Below are positions 11,168 to 21,115 of a stretch of 64,000 bases of DNA, in pieces. The stretch covers positions 1 through 64,000 of the forward strand of contig NZ_JACSRD010000127.1 in the NCBI RefSeq assembly GCF_014879935.1, read 5' to 3'. Source of the stretch: Prosthecobacter sp. (GTDB lineage: Bacteria > Verrucomicrobiota > Verrucomicrobiia > Verrucomicrobiales > Verrucomicrobiaceae). Positions within the stretch are counted from its first letter, which is position 1; each line of letters opens with the position of its first letter. The notes under the pieces were generated by a model, which was not told the origin of the DNA, did no database searches, and saw only the letters and a list, made by a program, of their open reading frames with translations. The translations under genes were made by a program, and so were the position numbers.

Positions 11168-12511
11168 TCACGCGAGGCCCATCTTCTTTCGCTTCCGATA
11201 CAGTGTCGCCTGGTCGATGTCCAAAACGCGAGCCACCTCGGCCAGGTTCGAAAGCTTCCGCATCAGCGCCCGGATGTGCGCCTCCTCCAGCTTGTCCAAC
11301 GACACCGGCGCACCAACCGCAGGTCCATTGCCATCGCTGCTTGCCCCCGGAGCCGCGCCTGGCGCGGGAAAATCAGCCGCCGTCACCTCCGTCCCCTTTG
11401 CGAGGATCACCGCGCGTTCGATCGCATTGCGCAGTTCACGCAGGTTCCCCGGCCACTCGTGGGCGAGCACATGCTGGCGCGCATCGGCCGAAAGCTGTAC
11501 CGGCCGGCCGAACTGACGGCCGAAGAAGCCGACGAAGTTTTCGGCAAATGGCAGCAGGTCATCGAGACGGTCACGCAGCGGCGGCATTTCGACGGTGATG
11601 ACGTTCAGCCGGTAAAACAAATCCTCGCGGAACGTGCCGGCCTCCACCGCCTTCTTCAGATCACGATTGGTGGCGGCGATGATGCGCACATCGGCGGTGC
11701 GTGTGCGCGTCTCGCCGATGCGTTCGTATTCGCGGTCCTGCAGCAGCCGCAGCAGCTTTGGCTGCAGCTCCAGCGGCAGCTCCCCGATCTCGTCGAGGAA
11801 CAGCGTTCCGCCGTCCGCGGCCTTCACCTTTCCCCAATGGTCGCGCACCGCGCCGGTGAACGCGCCCTTCGTGTGGCCGAACAGCTCGCTTTCCAGCAGT
11901 TCACGGGACAAACCGGGGCAGTGCACGGTGATGAACGGCTTGTCCGCACGCCGGCTGCGCTGATGCACCTCACGAGCAGCCACGCTTTTGCCCGTTCCGC
12001 TTTCCCCCAGGATCAAAATGGACGCTGAGGTGGAGGCGGCACGGAACAGCACATCAAGCACCTCCCGGACCGCACGGCTGCCCGACTCGAAGACCGACTC
12101 GGGTGTCTGGTTTTCCACCTGGGTCTGCAGTTCGACCACACGTCCGGCCAGCCTGCGGTGTTTCTGCACTCTTGAGAGCACGATGCGGAACTGCTCCGGC
12201 GTGAACGGCTTCTCCAGGAAATCGAGAGCTCCGCGGCGCATGGCCTCCACGGCGGTCTTCGTCGTTGCGGCGGCGGTGAACACGACGACCGGGATGTTCG
12301 GGTTCTGGGCCTGGAATTTGACCAGCAGATCGAGCCCGTTTTCGACGTCCAGATTCACATCGAGCAGCACGAGGTCGAAGGCGGCCTCCTTGAGCGATTT
12401 CAGTGCCGTGTCTCCGCTGCTCGCGGTCTCGGCATAGTGCCCTTCGTCCTCCACCAGCTGGCTTACGGCGTCGCGAATGATCTTTTCGTCGTCAACGATG
12501 AGAACGTCCAT
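11168..12511 (-). CDS. Sigma-54-dependent response regulator (NtrC family)
   Basis: A 447-residue transcription activator. An N-terminal receiver (residues 1-115) has [10 protein letters not shown], the phospho-acceptor Asp in LVLLDVNLD and the KPF loop. A linker leads to an AAA+ domain with Walker A GESGTGKS, the sigma-54 contact motif GAFTGA, Walker [11 protein letters not shown] and the R-finger region. A C-terminal Fis-type helix-turn-helix follows ([22 protein letters not shown]). It should activate sigma-54 (-24/-12) promoters on phosphorylation. I chose ATG 12511; a TTG two codons upstream is less likely. The kinase gene ends 20 bases upstream, so the two form a two-component operon. 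Targets are unknown; the nearby DUF892/DUF1328/DUF883 genes are candidates. Confidence 0.95.
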   Translation of the reverse strand: MDVLIVDDEKIIRDAVSQLVEDEGHYAETASSGDTALKSLKEAAFDLVLLDVNLDVENGLDLLVKFQAQNPNIPVVVFTAAATTKTAVEAMRRGALDFLEKPFTPEQFRIVLSRVQKHRRLAGRVVELQTQVENQTPESVFESGSRAVREVLDVLFRAASTSASILILGESGTGKSVAAREVHQRSRRADKPFITVHCPGLSRELLESELFGHTKGAFTGAVRDHWGKVKAADGGTLFLDEIGELPLELQPKLLRLLQDREYERIGETRTRTADVRIIAATNRDLKKAVEAGTFREDLFYRLNVITVEMPPLRDRLDDLLPFAENFVGFFGRQFGRPVQLSADARQHVLAHEWPGNLRELRNAIERAVILAKGTEVTAADFPAPGAAPGASSDGNGPAVGAPVSLDKLEEAHIRALMRKLSNLAEVARVLDIDQATLYRKRKKMGLA

Positions 12512-12531
12512 GCCCAAGGAGTGTGTGAAAG

Positions 12532-13647
12532 TCAGTTGGCCGGGTCGCGCAGCGCTGGCACCGGCAGCGTGACGATGAATTTCGCGCCATTCTCATCCTG
12601 CCCGTTCTCGGCCAGCACGATGCTGCCGCCCATGCCGTCCACGAGGCGCTTCACGATCGAAAGCCCGAGACCGGTCGATGGCTCGTCGCCTGTGGGCTGG
12701 GCGCTCAGGCGGCCGTAGCGGCGGAACATCTGCGCCCGGTCCTCCGCGGTGAAGCCCGGACCCGAGTCCTTCACCACGCAGCGGACCACTCCGCCGGATG
12801 GATCCTCCAGCACGATGTGCACGCTGCCGCCGGGCGGGGAGAACTTGATCGCATTCGACAACAGGTTCTCAAAAACCTGCATCACGCCCTCGCGGTCCGC
12901 CTCCACCACGACATCGGCCTTCGGCAGCGCCGTGGTCAGTGTCAGATTCTTCGCCGCGGCGGCGGGCTGGTGGCTCGCAGCCAGGATGCGCACCGCGTCC
13001 GCCAGCTTCACCAACTCCTTGCGCAGACGGAGCTGTTCCGCACGCTGGTTCGCCAGAAATTCCTTCATGAACGACAGCATGCGCTCCGTGGCGTGCATGA
13101 TGTTCTCCACCAGGGGAGCGCAACGCGGAGGCAGTTCGGCAAGACGTGCCTGCAGCAGGCCCGCGCTCAGCTTCATTCCAGCCAGGCTGTTCTTCAGGTC
13201 ATGTGCGATGATGCCGAGGATCTCGTCCTTGTCCTCCGCCAGCATGCGCAACTGGTCGCTCGTGCGCTTCAGCGCCAGTTGCGTGCGCACGCGGGACACC
13301 AGCTCGGCCCGGTTGAAGGGCTTCGTCACGAAGTCCACGCCACCGACCTCCAGCGCCTGCACGATGAGGTTCTTGTCATCCGCGGCGGAAAGGAAGATTA
13401 CCGGGATGCCGGCCCAGCGGTCGTTCGCCTTGATCTTCTGGCAGGTAGTGATGCCGTCCGTGCCCGGCATCATCACATCCAGCAGGATCAGGTCCGGCGT
13501 CTGCTTCTCCAGCGTCTGCAGCGCCTCCTCCGCGCTGGAGGCCAGCAGGGTCGCGTAATGCATCATCGAAAGCACCTTGCTCACAATCCGGCGGTTCTCC
13601 TCCTGATCGTCCACAATGAGAATGGTCTCCAACGGCGGTGTGTTCAT
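12532..13647 (-). CDS. Receiver-histidine kinase, cognate of the NtrC-type regulator
   Basis: A 371-residue soluble protein with a receiver first ([14 protein letters not shown]; acceptor Asp in [13 protein letters not shown]; Lys in VTKPF) and a histidine kinase second. The acceptor His is in the variant box [15 protein letters not shown]. The HATPase motifs are [23 protein letters not shown] and STGLGLSI. This order (REC-HisKA-HATPase) is typical of kinases that receive phosphate from another kinase. ATG 13647 ([14 protein letters not shown]) is chosen because the receiver begins there; the upstream extension to 13770 is not homologous-looking. It lies in an operon with the sigma-54 regulator and is divergent from the DUF892 gene across a 227-bp gap with an inverted repeat. 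Confidence 0.93.
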   Translation of the reverse strand: MNTPPLETILIVDDQEENRRIVSKVLSMMHYATLLASSAEEALQTLEKQTPDLILLDVMMPGTDGITTCQKIKANDRWAGIPVIFLSAADDKNLIVQALEVGGVDFVTKPFNRAELVSRVRTQLALKRTSDQLRMLAEDKDEILGIIAHDLKNSLAGMKLSAGLLQARLAELPPRCAPLVENIMHATERMLSFMKEFLANQRAEQLRLRKELVKLADAVRILAASHQPAAAAKNLTLTTALPKADVVVEADREGVMQVFENLLSNAIKFSPPGGSVHIVLEDPSGGVVRCVVKDSGPGFTAEDRAQMFRRYGRLSAQPTGDEPSTGLGLSIVKRLVDGMGGSIVLAENGQDENGAKFIVTLPVPALRDPAN

Positions 13648-13743
13648 GAATGCGATCCTGTTCGATTCCGCTGGTGGCGCGGCTGTTTGAGCAGAGACCG
13701 GAGGCCTTTTGAATACAAGTTTGAAATCGACAGGGTTTCCCTG

Positions 13744-13771
13744 ATTGCAACATGCAGTGATGCCTTGCAAT
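13744..13771. promoter_or_regulatory. Candidate operator: 7-bp inverted repeat in divergent promoter region
   Basis: ATTGCAA at 13744-13750 and TTGCAAT at 13765-13771 form a perfect inverted repeat with a 14-nt spacer. It lies in the gap between the divergent kinase gene (start 13647) and the DUF892 gene (start 13875). The arms are AT-rich in an otherwise GC-rich stretch. Regulator binding is inferred only. Confidence 0.35.
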
Positions 13772-13874
13772 TCGCAGCCCGCTCACGGCGGCGGAAGGCG
13801 GCCGCGTGCGCGTGACACTGGGAGAGACCGCCGCGACGGGCCTGGCACGCGATATGCCATGGAGATAGTCACCC

Positions 13875-14426
13875 ATGAAAAGCATCCATCCTCTCCACCA
13901 GCTCCTGCAGCATCAGTTGCGCAGCCTTTTCGACGCCGAGACGCAGTTCAACGTCCTCCTGCCGCGGATGATCGAAAAAACCACCGATGACAGCCTGCGC
14001 CACGGTCTCGTCGAGATTCGCGGCGACACGATGGAAAACATCGACCACATCCAGACCATCTGTCATCTGCTCGACACCTCACCGACCGGCGTCGTGTGCA
14101 AAACGATGCAGGATCTCATCCGCGAGGCCAGCGCCGCGACGCAGGCGGCCAAAGAGGGTGTCGTGACCGATCAGCAGCTCATGGCGAACGCACGCCAGAT
14201 CGTGCACTACGAGATCGCCAGCTTCGACCTGGCCTGCACCTTCGCCAATTCCGCCGGGCAGGAGGATGCCTGCGTGCTGCTGGCCATGCTGGCAAACCGT
14301 GCCGACTACCACAACCGGCTGCTGGAAAAGCTCGGCAGCGGAACGGCGACGGCCGCCTCCTCTGACAGCGTGAAACCACGCCGGCCCAAAGGTGCGAACA
14401 CCCGGAAACGTGTGCCTGCACGGTGA
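13875..14426 (+). CDS. DUF892 (YciF-type) ferritin-like protein
   Basis: A 183-residue protein of the YciF/DUF892 family, a helical ferritin-like fold. Visible helices carry Glu/His candidates for a di-metal site: [52 protein letters not shown] and [15 protein letters not shown]. YciF-type proteins are induced by stress in enterobacteria, and their enzymatic activity is not settled. A basic tail ([19 protein letters not shown]) follows, as often seen in this family. The gene is divergent from the two-component operon and 40 bases upstream of a DUF1328 gene on the same strand, probably one transcript. Confidence 0.9.
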   Translation: MKSIHPLHQLLQHQLRSLFDAETQFNVLLPRMIEKTTDDSLRHGLVEIRGDTMENIDHIQTICHLLDTSPTGVVCKTMQDLIREASAATQAAKEGVVTDQQLMANARQIVHYEIASFDLACTFANSAGQEDACVLLAMLANRADYHNRLLEKLGSGTATAASSDSVKPRRPKGANTRKRVPAR

Positions 14427-14466
14427 CCCTTTTCGTCAAACGCAAACCCCACACCCCATTGTTGTC

Positions 14467-14631
14467 ATGCTACACTACACCATCGTCTTTCTCGTCGTCG
14501 CCCTCATCGCCGCCGCCCTTGGATTCAGCGGAGTCGCTGGAACCGCGACCGGCATCGCCCAGATCCTCTTCTTCGTCTTTCTGGTGCTGTTTCTGATCTC
14601 GTTCGTCACCGGACGCCGGCCGAGCGTCTGA
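14467..14631 (+). CDS. DUF1328 small membrane protein (YtjA-like)
   Basis: A 54-residue protein, almost entirely two membrane helices ([22 protein letters not shown] and [21 protein letters not shown]) with a short basic tail, the signature of DUF1328/YtjA. The function is unknown; homologues are often near stress genes. The ATG at 14467 is the only start that gives the family's normal N-terminus. It lies 40 bases after DUF892 and converges with the HD-domain gene, with no obvious terminator between. Confidence 0.9.
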   Translation: MLHYTIVFLVVALIAAALGFSGVAGTATGIAQILFFVFLVLFLISFVTGRRPSV

Positions 14632-14665
14632 CGCCCGTCCTTTAATGGCGCGCACGATGCAAGCC

Positions 14666-15127
14666 TCATCGTCGGGCATGAGCTTCGGAAAGATGATCCA
14701 CGGCATCCGCCAGCATCACCAGCCGCGTCTGCCAGTCGCAGGCCTGCAGGCGTTTGATGTGCACTAGGTCGTCCACTTCAGGATCGCGGGTGAGACGCTC
14801 CACGCGTGACGCCACCAGCCGGCCAAAATGCTCCTCCAGCTCCTCGAACTCCACGTCAGTCTCCTCCTGCACATTGTGCAGCAGTGCCGTGGCCAGCACA
14901 TTCATTTCCTGGCAGCGGAACAGCGCGGAAATCATCACCGCGACGCGGGTGGCATGCGCCAGTGACTCCGGCACCCGGTGTTCGTCCGCGATGACACCAT
15001 GCGCGGAGGCGGCGAAGGCCGAGGCCTTCCGCCACAGCGGATGCACGACGGCGGCAGCCAGATCAAACTGCTGTTCCTTCAACTGGTCGGAGATAAATGA
15101 GGCGAGCGCGTTCATAACCCGGCGCAT
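14666..15127 (-). CDS. HD-domain (RelA/SpoT hydrolase-like) protein with altered HD motif
   Basis: A 153-residue helical protein resembling the (p)ppGpp-hydrolase HD domain of RelA/SpoT/MESH1: AHATRVAVMISALF (first His), ATALLHNVQEETDVEFEELEEHFG, a VERLTRDP segment and RLVMLADAVDHLSEA in place of the usual KLADRLHN. The metal-binding HD pair reads HN, so catalysis may be weak or lost. It has no synthetase domain. It is downstream of tamA on the same strand (103-base gap) and may share its transcript. Whether it binds or cleaves any nucleotide is open. Confidence 0.75.
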   Translation of the reverse strand: MRRVMNALASFISDQLKEQQFDLAAAVVHPLWRKASAFAASAHGVIADEHRVPESLAHATRVAVMISALFRCQEMNVLATALLHNVQEETDVEFEELEEHFGRLVASRVERLTRDPEVDDLVHIKRLQACDWQTRLVMLADAVDHLSEAHARR

Positions 15128-15230
15128 CGTGGCAGCGCACGACGCTGGACGTGGGGCAGTCCCCGACCTCTGGATACGATTTATGGTCCGCCATTGCGGT
15201 TACGGACTTTCCCGGAGGCTGGAGCGGTTG

Positions 15231-17264
15231 TCAGAACGAAAAACCGACCGTCACGTGCAGCATGCCGCTCTTTTCATTCGCACGTGGGTTCGGATTGTGA
15301 CCGTAATCGATGCGGATGGGACCGAAAGGCAGGTGATACCGCAGGCCGGCACCCACGGCGTAACGAAAGTCCGACGAATATGCGAAGGGCGACGAGTTCC
15401 TGTCACGCCCCAGGCTGCCCATGTCCGCAAAGACGGCGAATTCGAGGTTCTTCACGATCTCATACGAAAACTCGGCGCTCAGAAACATCGCCGAGGTGCC
15501 GCCCAGCGGCGTTCCACCCGGCGTGACCGGCCCCAGCTCCCGTTGCGCGAAAGAACGCACGCTGGTGGGGCCGCCGTTGAAGACACGCGCATCGATGGGC
15601 AGTTCCTCGACGCCCGCTCCCTGGATCGACGTGAGCTGCCCGCCCGCCGCAAAGCGGAACCGGCGCGTGATCGGGCGATACCACGCGCCACGCAGTTCGG
15701 AGCGCAGAAAGCTGACATCGGAGCCGGCGACGTTCAGCGTGCTCTCCAGCCGTGCGGAGACATACCAGCCTTTTTTCGGCAGCACGGGATTGTCCCGCCG
15801 GTCATGCATCAGGTTCGCGCCGATCGTCGCCAGCGTGTAGTCCGTGGGACCGGTTTCGGGCAGCGTGAGATTTTTCGGGTCCACCGTGTTGGCGGAGGCA
15901 TTCACAAAGAAACTGTAGCTGAACGGAACGCTCACCCTTCGTGCCACATCCAGGCTCAGGCTGGATCCGAGCCGGTCATACTCGAAGCGGTTGAACTGCT
16001 CCAACGCGAGGCGCAGAGTCACCGCGTAGTCGCTGCCATAAAAAGCGGGATTGATCCAGCGCACGAAGCCGCCAGGCCCCGCCACGCTGTAGCTGAGCTC
16101 CCCATCCAGCGTGTTGCCGGTGTCGCGCCAGTTGGTGTTCTCATAGCTCACGCCGGCCTGGCCGCCGAGAAACGTATCGAATCCCACTTCAAAGCCCAGC
16201 GTGACCGGCTTCCGCTCCTCGCCCGTGATGCGCAGCACGCCACGCGTGGGATCTCCGGCGACAGGCAGCACTTCGGTGTCGAGCAGGTCGAACATCCGCG
16301 TGTCCAGCGCCCGCCTGAAGTAGAAGTCTGACTCCTCGGAGCGATAAATCCGCCCCTGCAACGGCCGGAACCGTGCCCGCAGCACACGTTCCGCACCGCG
16401 GCTGAAGTCGGGATGAACACTGAGGCCGGTGATGCGCACCTGCTGGCCCGGATTCACATGAAACAGCACGTCCACCGTGCCGCCACGTCGTCCCAGCCGG
16501 TATTCCGACTTCGTCTCCGCGTGCAGCCAGCCCTGCTCCACGCAAATCGAGCTGAGCTGCTTCTCAATCCGCTGCACCCGCGCCTCGTTGAAGGGCGTGC
16601 CTGCCACGGCGGTCAGTTCCGCCTGCATGCGCTGCCGGAGCGTCGGCGGTTCGCCGTCGATGCTGCTGTCGCCAAACACAAAGCGCGGCCCCTGGCTGAT
16701 GGTGAGAGTGATGTCCCGCCGCTTCTCAGCATCCAGTTCCTCCGCGGGTGTCATCACCACCGTCGCTTTCAAGTAACCCTCCGCGATGTAGCGCCGCTGC
16801 ACGAGGCTCACGCCTTGTTTCAAGTCCGCGTCCACCCACGGCACCGGCTTCTCGTCGGACTCGGGCCGCTCCAGCGTCGGTTTCACCAGATACTTCCTCA
16901 ATTCATCGTCCGGCAGCACCGTGTTGCCGATGATGGTGATCGTTCCCACTGTGATCCGCGTTCCAAGGTCCACCGCAAGGCCGATGACATTCGCATCGAG
17001 TTTCCACGTCACGGCGACATCCTCCCAGCCTTCACGCACGAGCAGTTGCCGCGTGAAAAAGGCCAGATCATCGGCCAGCGGCTCGCCCACAGGCGCGGAG
17101 CCGTTCAGGGTGATCTGATTACGCAGCATCGTGGCCACCTCGTCCCACTGCGCCTCCTCCAGCCCGTCCACCTGCACGCGGACGTTGTTCAGCGCCACTT
17201 CATAGGCCGGCAACGGCATCAGCAGCGCCAGCAGCATCATCAGCACGAGTGCGGTCCGTTTCAT
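15231..17264 (-). CDS. tamA: TamA/BamA-family outer membrane assembly protein
   Basis: A 677-residue Omp85-family protein. A signal peptide (KRTALVLMMLLALLMPLPA) is followed by POTRA-like repeats across about residues 20-320 (for example GTITIIGNTVLPDDELRKYL and GQQVRITGLSVHP). A 16-strand-type barrel occupies about 330-677, with the lid-lock loop motif GGPTSVRSFAQRELGP, a conserved DYGHNPNP turn and a terminal Phe (VTVGFSF), the usual outer-membrane insertion signal. The ATG overlaps the stop of tamB by four bases. With TamB it should help move lipids or assemble outer-membrane proteins between the two membranes. The tamB-tamA pairing separates it from the essential bamA. Confidence 0.9.
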   Translation of the reverse strand: MKRTALVLMMLLALLMPLPAYEVALNNVRVQVDGLEEAQWDEVATMLRNQITLNGSAPVGEPLADDLAFFTRQLLVREGWEDVAVTWKLDANVIGLAVDLGTRITVGTITIIGNTVLPDDELRKYLVKPTLERPESDEKPVPWVDADLKQGVSLVQRRYIAEGYLKATVVMTPAEELDAEKRRDITLTISQGPRFVFGDSSIDGEPPTLRQRMQAELTAVAGTPFNEARVQRIEKQLSSICVEQGWLHAETKSEYRLGRRGGTVDVLFHVNPGQQVRITGLSVHPDFSRGAERVLRARFRPLQGRIYRSEESDFYFRRALDTRMFDLLDTEVLPVAGDPTRGVLRITGEERKPVTLGFEVGFDTFLGGQAGVSYENTNWRDTGNTLDGELSYSVAGPGGFVRWINPAFYGSDYAVTLRLALEQFNRFEYDRLGSSLSLDVARRVSVPFSYSFFVNASANTVDPKNLTLPETGPTDYTLATIGANLMHDRRDNPVLPKKGWYVSARLESTLNVAGSDVSFLRSELRGAWYRPITRRFRFAAGGQLTSIQGAGVEELPIDARVFNGGPTSVRSFAQRELGPVTPGGTPLGGTSAMFLSAEFSYEIVKNLEFAVFADMGSLGRDRNSSPFAYSSDFRYAVGAGLRYHLPFGPIRIDYGHNPNPRANEKSGMLHVTVGFSF

Positions 17265-20200
17265 CGGACGGCCTCCGGTCCGCTGGGGTCATCCTTGGCA
17301 CGCGCGGCCTTGCCAAAACGCAGCACATAGCCAAGCAGCGCCTTCACACGGCCGCCTTGCATGAACCGCCCGGTGAAGCGCACGTTCGGCGTCACATCGT
17401 AGGTCGCCTCCACGTTGTCGCTCGTCCGGTCGCCTGCTCCGGGATTGTAGCTCAGGCGCAGCTTCGGCGGCTCGGCACGGATGGTCTTCTTCTTGTTGAA
17501 CAGCTTCCGATAGGCCTCGGAGATGACGAGAAACAACGCCCGCGTCGCAGCTTCGCTCGCCACCTGGCTGCTGTCGCCGCTGAAGGTCATGCCGGTGCTC
17601 AGCAGCGTCACGATGTCGGCCTCGGACAGCGGCGGGGAGCTGGTGAAGCGCGTCTTCGGCATCGGCGCGTTGCCGTAGGCATACATGGTGATGTCGTACA
17701 TGCCCACGCGTGACTCGCCGCGCACGTCGAGCTTCGGTGTCAGCGGATTCTCCGGATCCATCCACGCCACTCCACGTGTGATCTTCATCAGGCTGAAGGG
17801 CAGTTTCACCAGCATGCGGTCCACGTTGGCGAACCCCGTCACCTGCGGATCAGCGCCCGTGCCACCGAGGGCGATGTCGGCGGAGATGGCTCCGTTGATC
17901 AGGTTTCCAGAGATCACCACCGGATCACGCGTGCGCACCTTCACGTCAAAGGTCCAGTCCTTCATCAGCGGCGGCAGTTCGATCTGCGACTCGACCCGCG
18001 AGGTCGCCGGCGGCACGGGCGGCAGCTTCTCACCCTGCGGGATGATGTCCACCAGATCGGGCAGCAGGTCGATCTCCTGAAAAATGCGTCCGCGCACCGC
18101 CTCGACCGAGCCGCTGACATGAGCGGTCTGCAAACGGCCGGAACAGGCCAGATCCGCGTTCGCACGCAGGCTGGAGGTGGGGTTGCGAAAGATCAGCGCC
18201 TCCTGCGCACGCAAGGTCAGCTCGAGCTTCGGATTGTTCAGCGGCGCCACGTCCACCTCGCCACCGGCCTTCACGCGGCCGCCGGCCAGCATGACGGAGA
18301 CGTCGTCCAGCGTCACGCGCTGGTTGTCGCCACGGATGTGCACATGCACGTCACGGACGCTCGGCATGTCGGGCTGCACAAACGTGACCTCCGGCACATG
18401 CAGATCGATCGACGACTGCAATCGCGGCGACTTCACCGTGCCTTCCACCGTGGTGTGAATGCTCACGGTGCCAGGAACGGAGCGCACGATCTCCGAGGCG
18501 AACTCGCGCACAAAGCTGAGATCGCTCTTGGGCAGGTCCAGCGTGGCTTTCAGCGGCAGATTCATTGCCAGCTCCGGTTTGCGGGCCACTTCAGCCAGTT
18601 TCACCGGCACGTCGGCCTTCAACGTCAGCTTTTTCAGCGGCGGCTGCAAAACCTGAGCGTCAATTTTGAGGCGGTCGGACTGAAACGTCATCGCCACATC
18701 AACCGACGCCGGTTTGAGCGACGCCGGAACGAGTGGTGATGTGACATCGCGCAATCCGACGTCCAAAGCGGCATCAAGCGAATCCAGTCTGCCACGGGCT
18801 TTGAGATCCACTGTCACAACCGCGGTCGGCAGGTCCTTCAAACCGGCTGCTTTCGCGATTTGATCCAAAGGAAGCTCCGTGGCCACGAGCGCCACGTCCA
18901 CGGGCTGCCCCGCCGCCACGCCGGTCTGCATCAAATCGAACGGCACACGGGCGTGACCGGCCAGCAGGGCCTGATCGCCTTGCAACAGCGTCAGTTCGTT
19001 CAGATCGGCCAGCCTGTCTGTCACCGTTCCGTTCGCACGCAGCGTCCATGGCCCCAAAGCCAGGTTCAATTGACCGATCTCCGCCTTCTTGCACGCAAAC
19101 GTCGTCTCAAGATCGAGGTTCACGCTTTCAGGCATCGATCCCACGCGAAGTTCCGCAGCCGTCACTTTGGCAGAACCTTCAGCGCGCCACGGCTGCGCAT
19201 CCCCGGAAAGGTCGATGCGGGCGTCAACCTTGCCCGAATGCAGCATCGCCTGCCCCCATTCCGCCAGCAGCGGGTTGAGTCTTCGCAAGTCATGCAGCCC
19301 GAGCGCCGCATCCACCGCAAAGCTCCATGGCGCGGCCAGTTTGCTGCTGCCTTTGACGCTGATGCGGTTCTGATCGTCGAATACAATCTCAGCCGCACCC
19401 AGCGTGACCTCACTGCCGGCGGCGCTGGCATGCAGCTCGACCGCTGGAAGCGCGGCCTCGCCGATCTGGCCGTTTTGAAGGCTGACATCCACCACGCCAT
19501 TGAGCCGCCGCAGCGGATCGACCGCGTCGAACGACGCACGGCCGGTCGCCACCGCACGACCGCTGGCCGGTCGTCCCAACGCAGGCAGTCCGACGGTCGT
19601 GACAAAGGCCGTGGGATCATCCACCACGAGTTTCCAATCCAGCGTGACCGGCATCACCTCCACCATGCGCATGGAGGCCTTCACCGAGAGCATGTTCGAT
19701 CCGCCCAGACGCAGCGCCGGAATGTCCAGCGTGGCTTCCTGACCGTTCAAACCGAACTCCAGTGCGACCTGGGGCAGTTGGTAGTCCTCAAAGCCCACAT
19801 CGGTGCTTTCCACACGCCCTTTCAGCGTGCGTGTGGTCTGTCCGGTGCCTTCCGCATCAGCGGTGACGATCATCGTGCCCCGCGCCGGGATGCCGTTCTC
19901 CAGCGCCTGGCTCACATCACGCAATGTCGCCTGCCCCTGTGCTTTCCACGCGATCTTCTGCCATTCGCGCAAATCCGGCGGCAGATCGGCCTGGGCTCGG
20001 ATCGTCACCTCGTTGCCGCCGCGAATCACACGCAGCGCATCGATCACACCGTGGTTGTTTGCGATGCGTAGCGGCAGTTTCACCTCGTCAATCACCACTC
20101 CGGCGGCACGAATGCCCGACGCGGTGATCTCGCCATTCATCACGGCGTTTTGCGGGCCTTCCGCATGCAAATCCGCCCGGATCGACTCGAAGACCACATC

Positions 20201-21103
20201 GTCCGGCAGCGGCACGCCGGACAAATCATCGCTGCCGAGCTCATGCAGATGCAGATCAGCGACAACCTGCAAAGGACCTGCGAACACGCGATCCGCAGCG
20301 GCATCGATCCGCAGCGTTCCGTCTCCTTTTCCCGCCTCCAGACTCAGTTTCACCGTGTCGTCGCTGAACTTGGTGAGATCGACGGCCAGCCGGATCAGTT
20401 TCACCGCATAGGGCAGTTCCAGATCCGAGATGACAAGCTCGCGCTCCCCCCACCGCACCTGCGCTTCCGCATCAGTCACGTGGATGCCGGCGGAATCCAT
20501 GCGGAGCTCGGCACAGCGCAGGATTCCCGGCATGCCCTCCCCGACACGCAGCGCGAGCCCGCGCACGATGACGCGGCTGCCATCACGCAACGTGAGGTCA
20601 GCGCTCACATTGTCGATGTCGATGATGTCCGGCCACACCAGCGGTGGCGGCTTCGTCGGAGCGGGCTGCGGCTCTTTTTCGACGGGTGGCGGACTGTTTC
20701 GCAGATCCAGCGCCACATCGACGTCCTTCAACACCACGCGATGCACGACATCGGGATTGAAAGTGCGCACGAGCCGCCACGCATCGTATTCGACCCGCAC
20801 CTCACCCACGCTGGCTTTTTCAACGACACCGCCGTGCGCGGTCACATCGGCGATTTGAAGGTCGCCCAGCACGCGGCCCTTCACCTGCCATTGCAGGTCG
20901 ATGCCCGCCGCTCGGGCAAAGTGCACCCCGGCGCGTTGCGTGACGAGGCGCAGCAACGGCTCCTGAAACACAATCGCCACGAGGACAAGCAGGCCGAGCA
21001 CGACCGCCAGCCACCGCATCCACCACCGCAAGCGTGACCGCCATGTGTGCGCAAGCATGCCATTGCTTGCCGCAGTCTCGCTGGAGTTAAATCGGGCGCT
21101 CAC
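17261..21103 (-). CDS. tamB: TamB-like AsmA-family inter-membrane bridge protein
   Basis: A 1280-residue protein with one N-terminal membrane anchor (RWWMRWLAVVLGLLVLVAIVFQEPLL, about residues 25-50). A very long region of short alternating beta segments follows (many LKDVDVAL, VTADAEGTG, VDVALVATELPL-like strands), the groove-shaped AsmA/TamB architecture. The last 350 residues or so match DUF490/TamB, with LPPLMKDWTFDVKVRTRDPV, SGNLINGAISADIALGGTG and LLSTGMTFSGDSSQVASE. It carries a Pro-rich segment near residue 145. It lies 12 bases after the iron-permease-like gene and overlaps tamA, so it is in the middle of an operon. The predicted role is bulk phospholipid transfer or outer-membrane protein assembly across the periplasm. 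Confidence 0.9.
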   Translation of the reverse strand: MSARFNSSETAASNGMLAHTWRSRLRWWMRWLAVVLGLLVLVAIVFQEPLLRLVTQRAGVHFARAAGIDLQWQVKGRVLGDLQIADVTAHGGVVEKASVGEVRVEYDAWRLVRTFNPDVVHRVVLKDVDVALDLRNSPPPVEKEPQPAPTKPPPLVWPDIIDIDNVSADLTLRDGSRVIVRGLALRVGEGMPGILRCAELRMDSAGIHVTDAEAQVRWGERELVISDLELPYAVKLIRLAVDLTKFSDDTVKLSLEAGKGDGTLRIDAAADRVFAGPLQVVADLHLHELGSDDLSGVPLPDDVVFESIRADLHAEGPQNAVMNGEITASGIRAAGVVIDEVKLPLRIANNHGVIDALRVIRGGNEVTIRAQADLPPDLREWQKIAWKAQGQATLRDVSQALENGIPARGTMIVTADAEGTGQTTRTLKGRVESTDVGFEDYQLPQVALEFGLNGQEATLDIPALRLGGSNMLSVKASMRMVEVMPVTLDWKLVVDDPTAFVTTVGLPALGRPASGRAVATGRASFDAVDPLRRLNGVVDVSLQNGQIGEAALPAVELHASAAGSEVTLGAAEIVFDDQNRISVKGSSKLAAPWSFAVDAALGLHDLRRLNPLLAEWGQAMLHSGKVDARIDLSGDAQPWRAEGSAKVTAAELRVGSMPESVNLDLETTFACKKAEIGQLNLALGPWTLRANGTVTDRLADLNELTLLQGDQALLAGHARVPFDLMQTGVAAGQPVDVALVATELPLDQIAKAAGLKDLPTAVVTVDLKARGRLDSLDAALDVGLRDVTSPLVPASLKPASVDVAMTFQSDRLKIDAQVLQPPLKKLTLKADVPVKLAEVARKPELAMNLPLKATLDLPKSDLSFVREFASEIVRSVPGTVSIHTTVEGTVKSPRLQSSIDLHVPEVTFVQPDMPSVRDVHVHIRGDNQRVTLDDVSVMLAGGRVKAGGEVDVAPLNNPKLELTLRAQEALIFRNPTSSLRANADLACSGRLQTAHVSGSVEAVRGRIFQEIDLLPDLVDIIPQGEKLPPVPPATSRVESQIELPPLMKDWTFDVKVRTRDPVVISGNLINGAISADIALGGTGADPQVTGFANVDRMLVKLPFSLMKITRGVAWMDPENPLTPKLDVRGESRVGMYDITMYAYGNAPMPKTRFTSSPPLSEADIVTLLSTGMTFSGDSSQVASEAATRALFLVISEAYRKLFNKKKTIRAEPPKLRLSYNPGAGDRTSDNVEATYDVTPNVRFTGRFMQGGRVKALLGYVLRFGKAARAKDDPSGPEAVR

Positions 21104-21115
21104 CTGAATGGGTTC

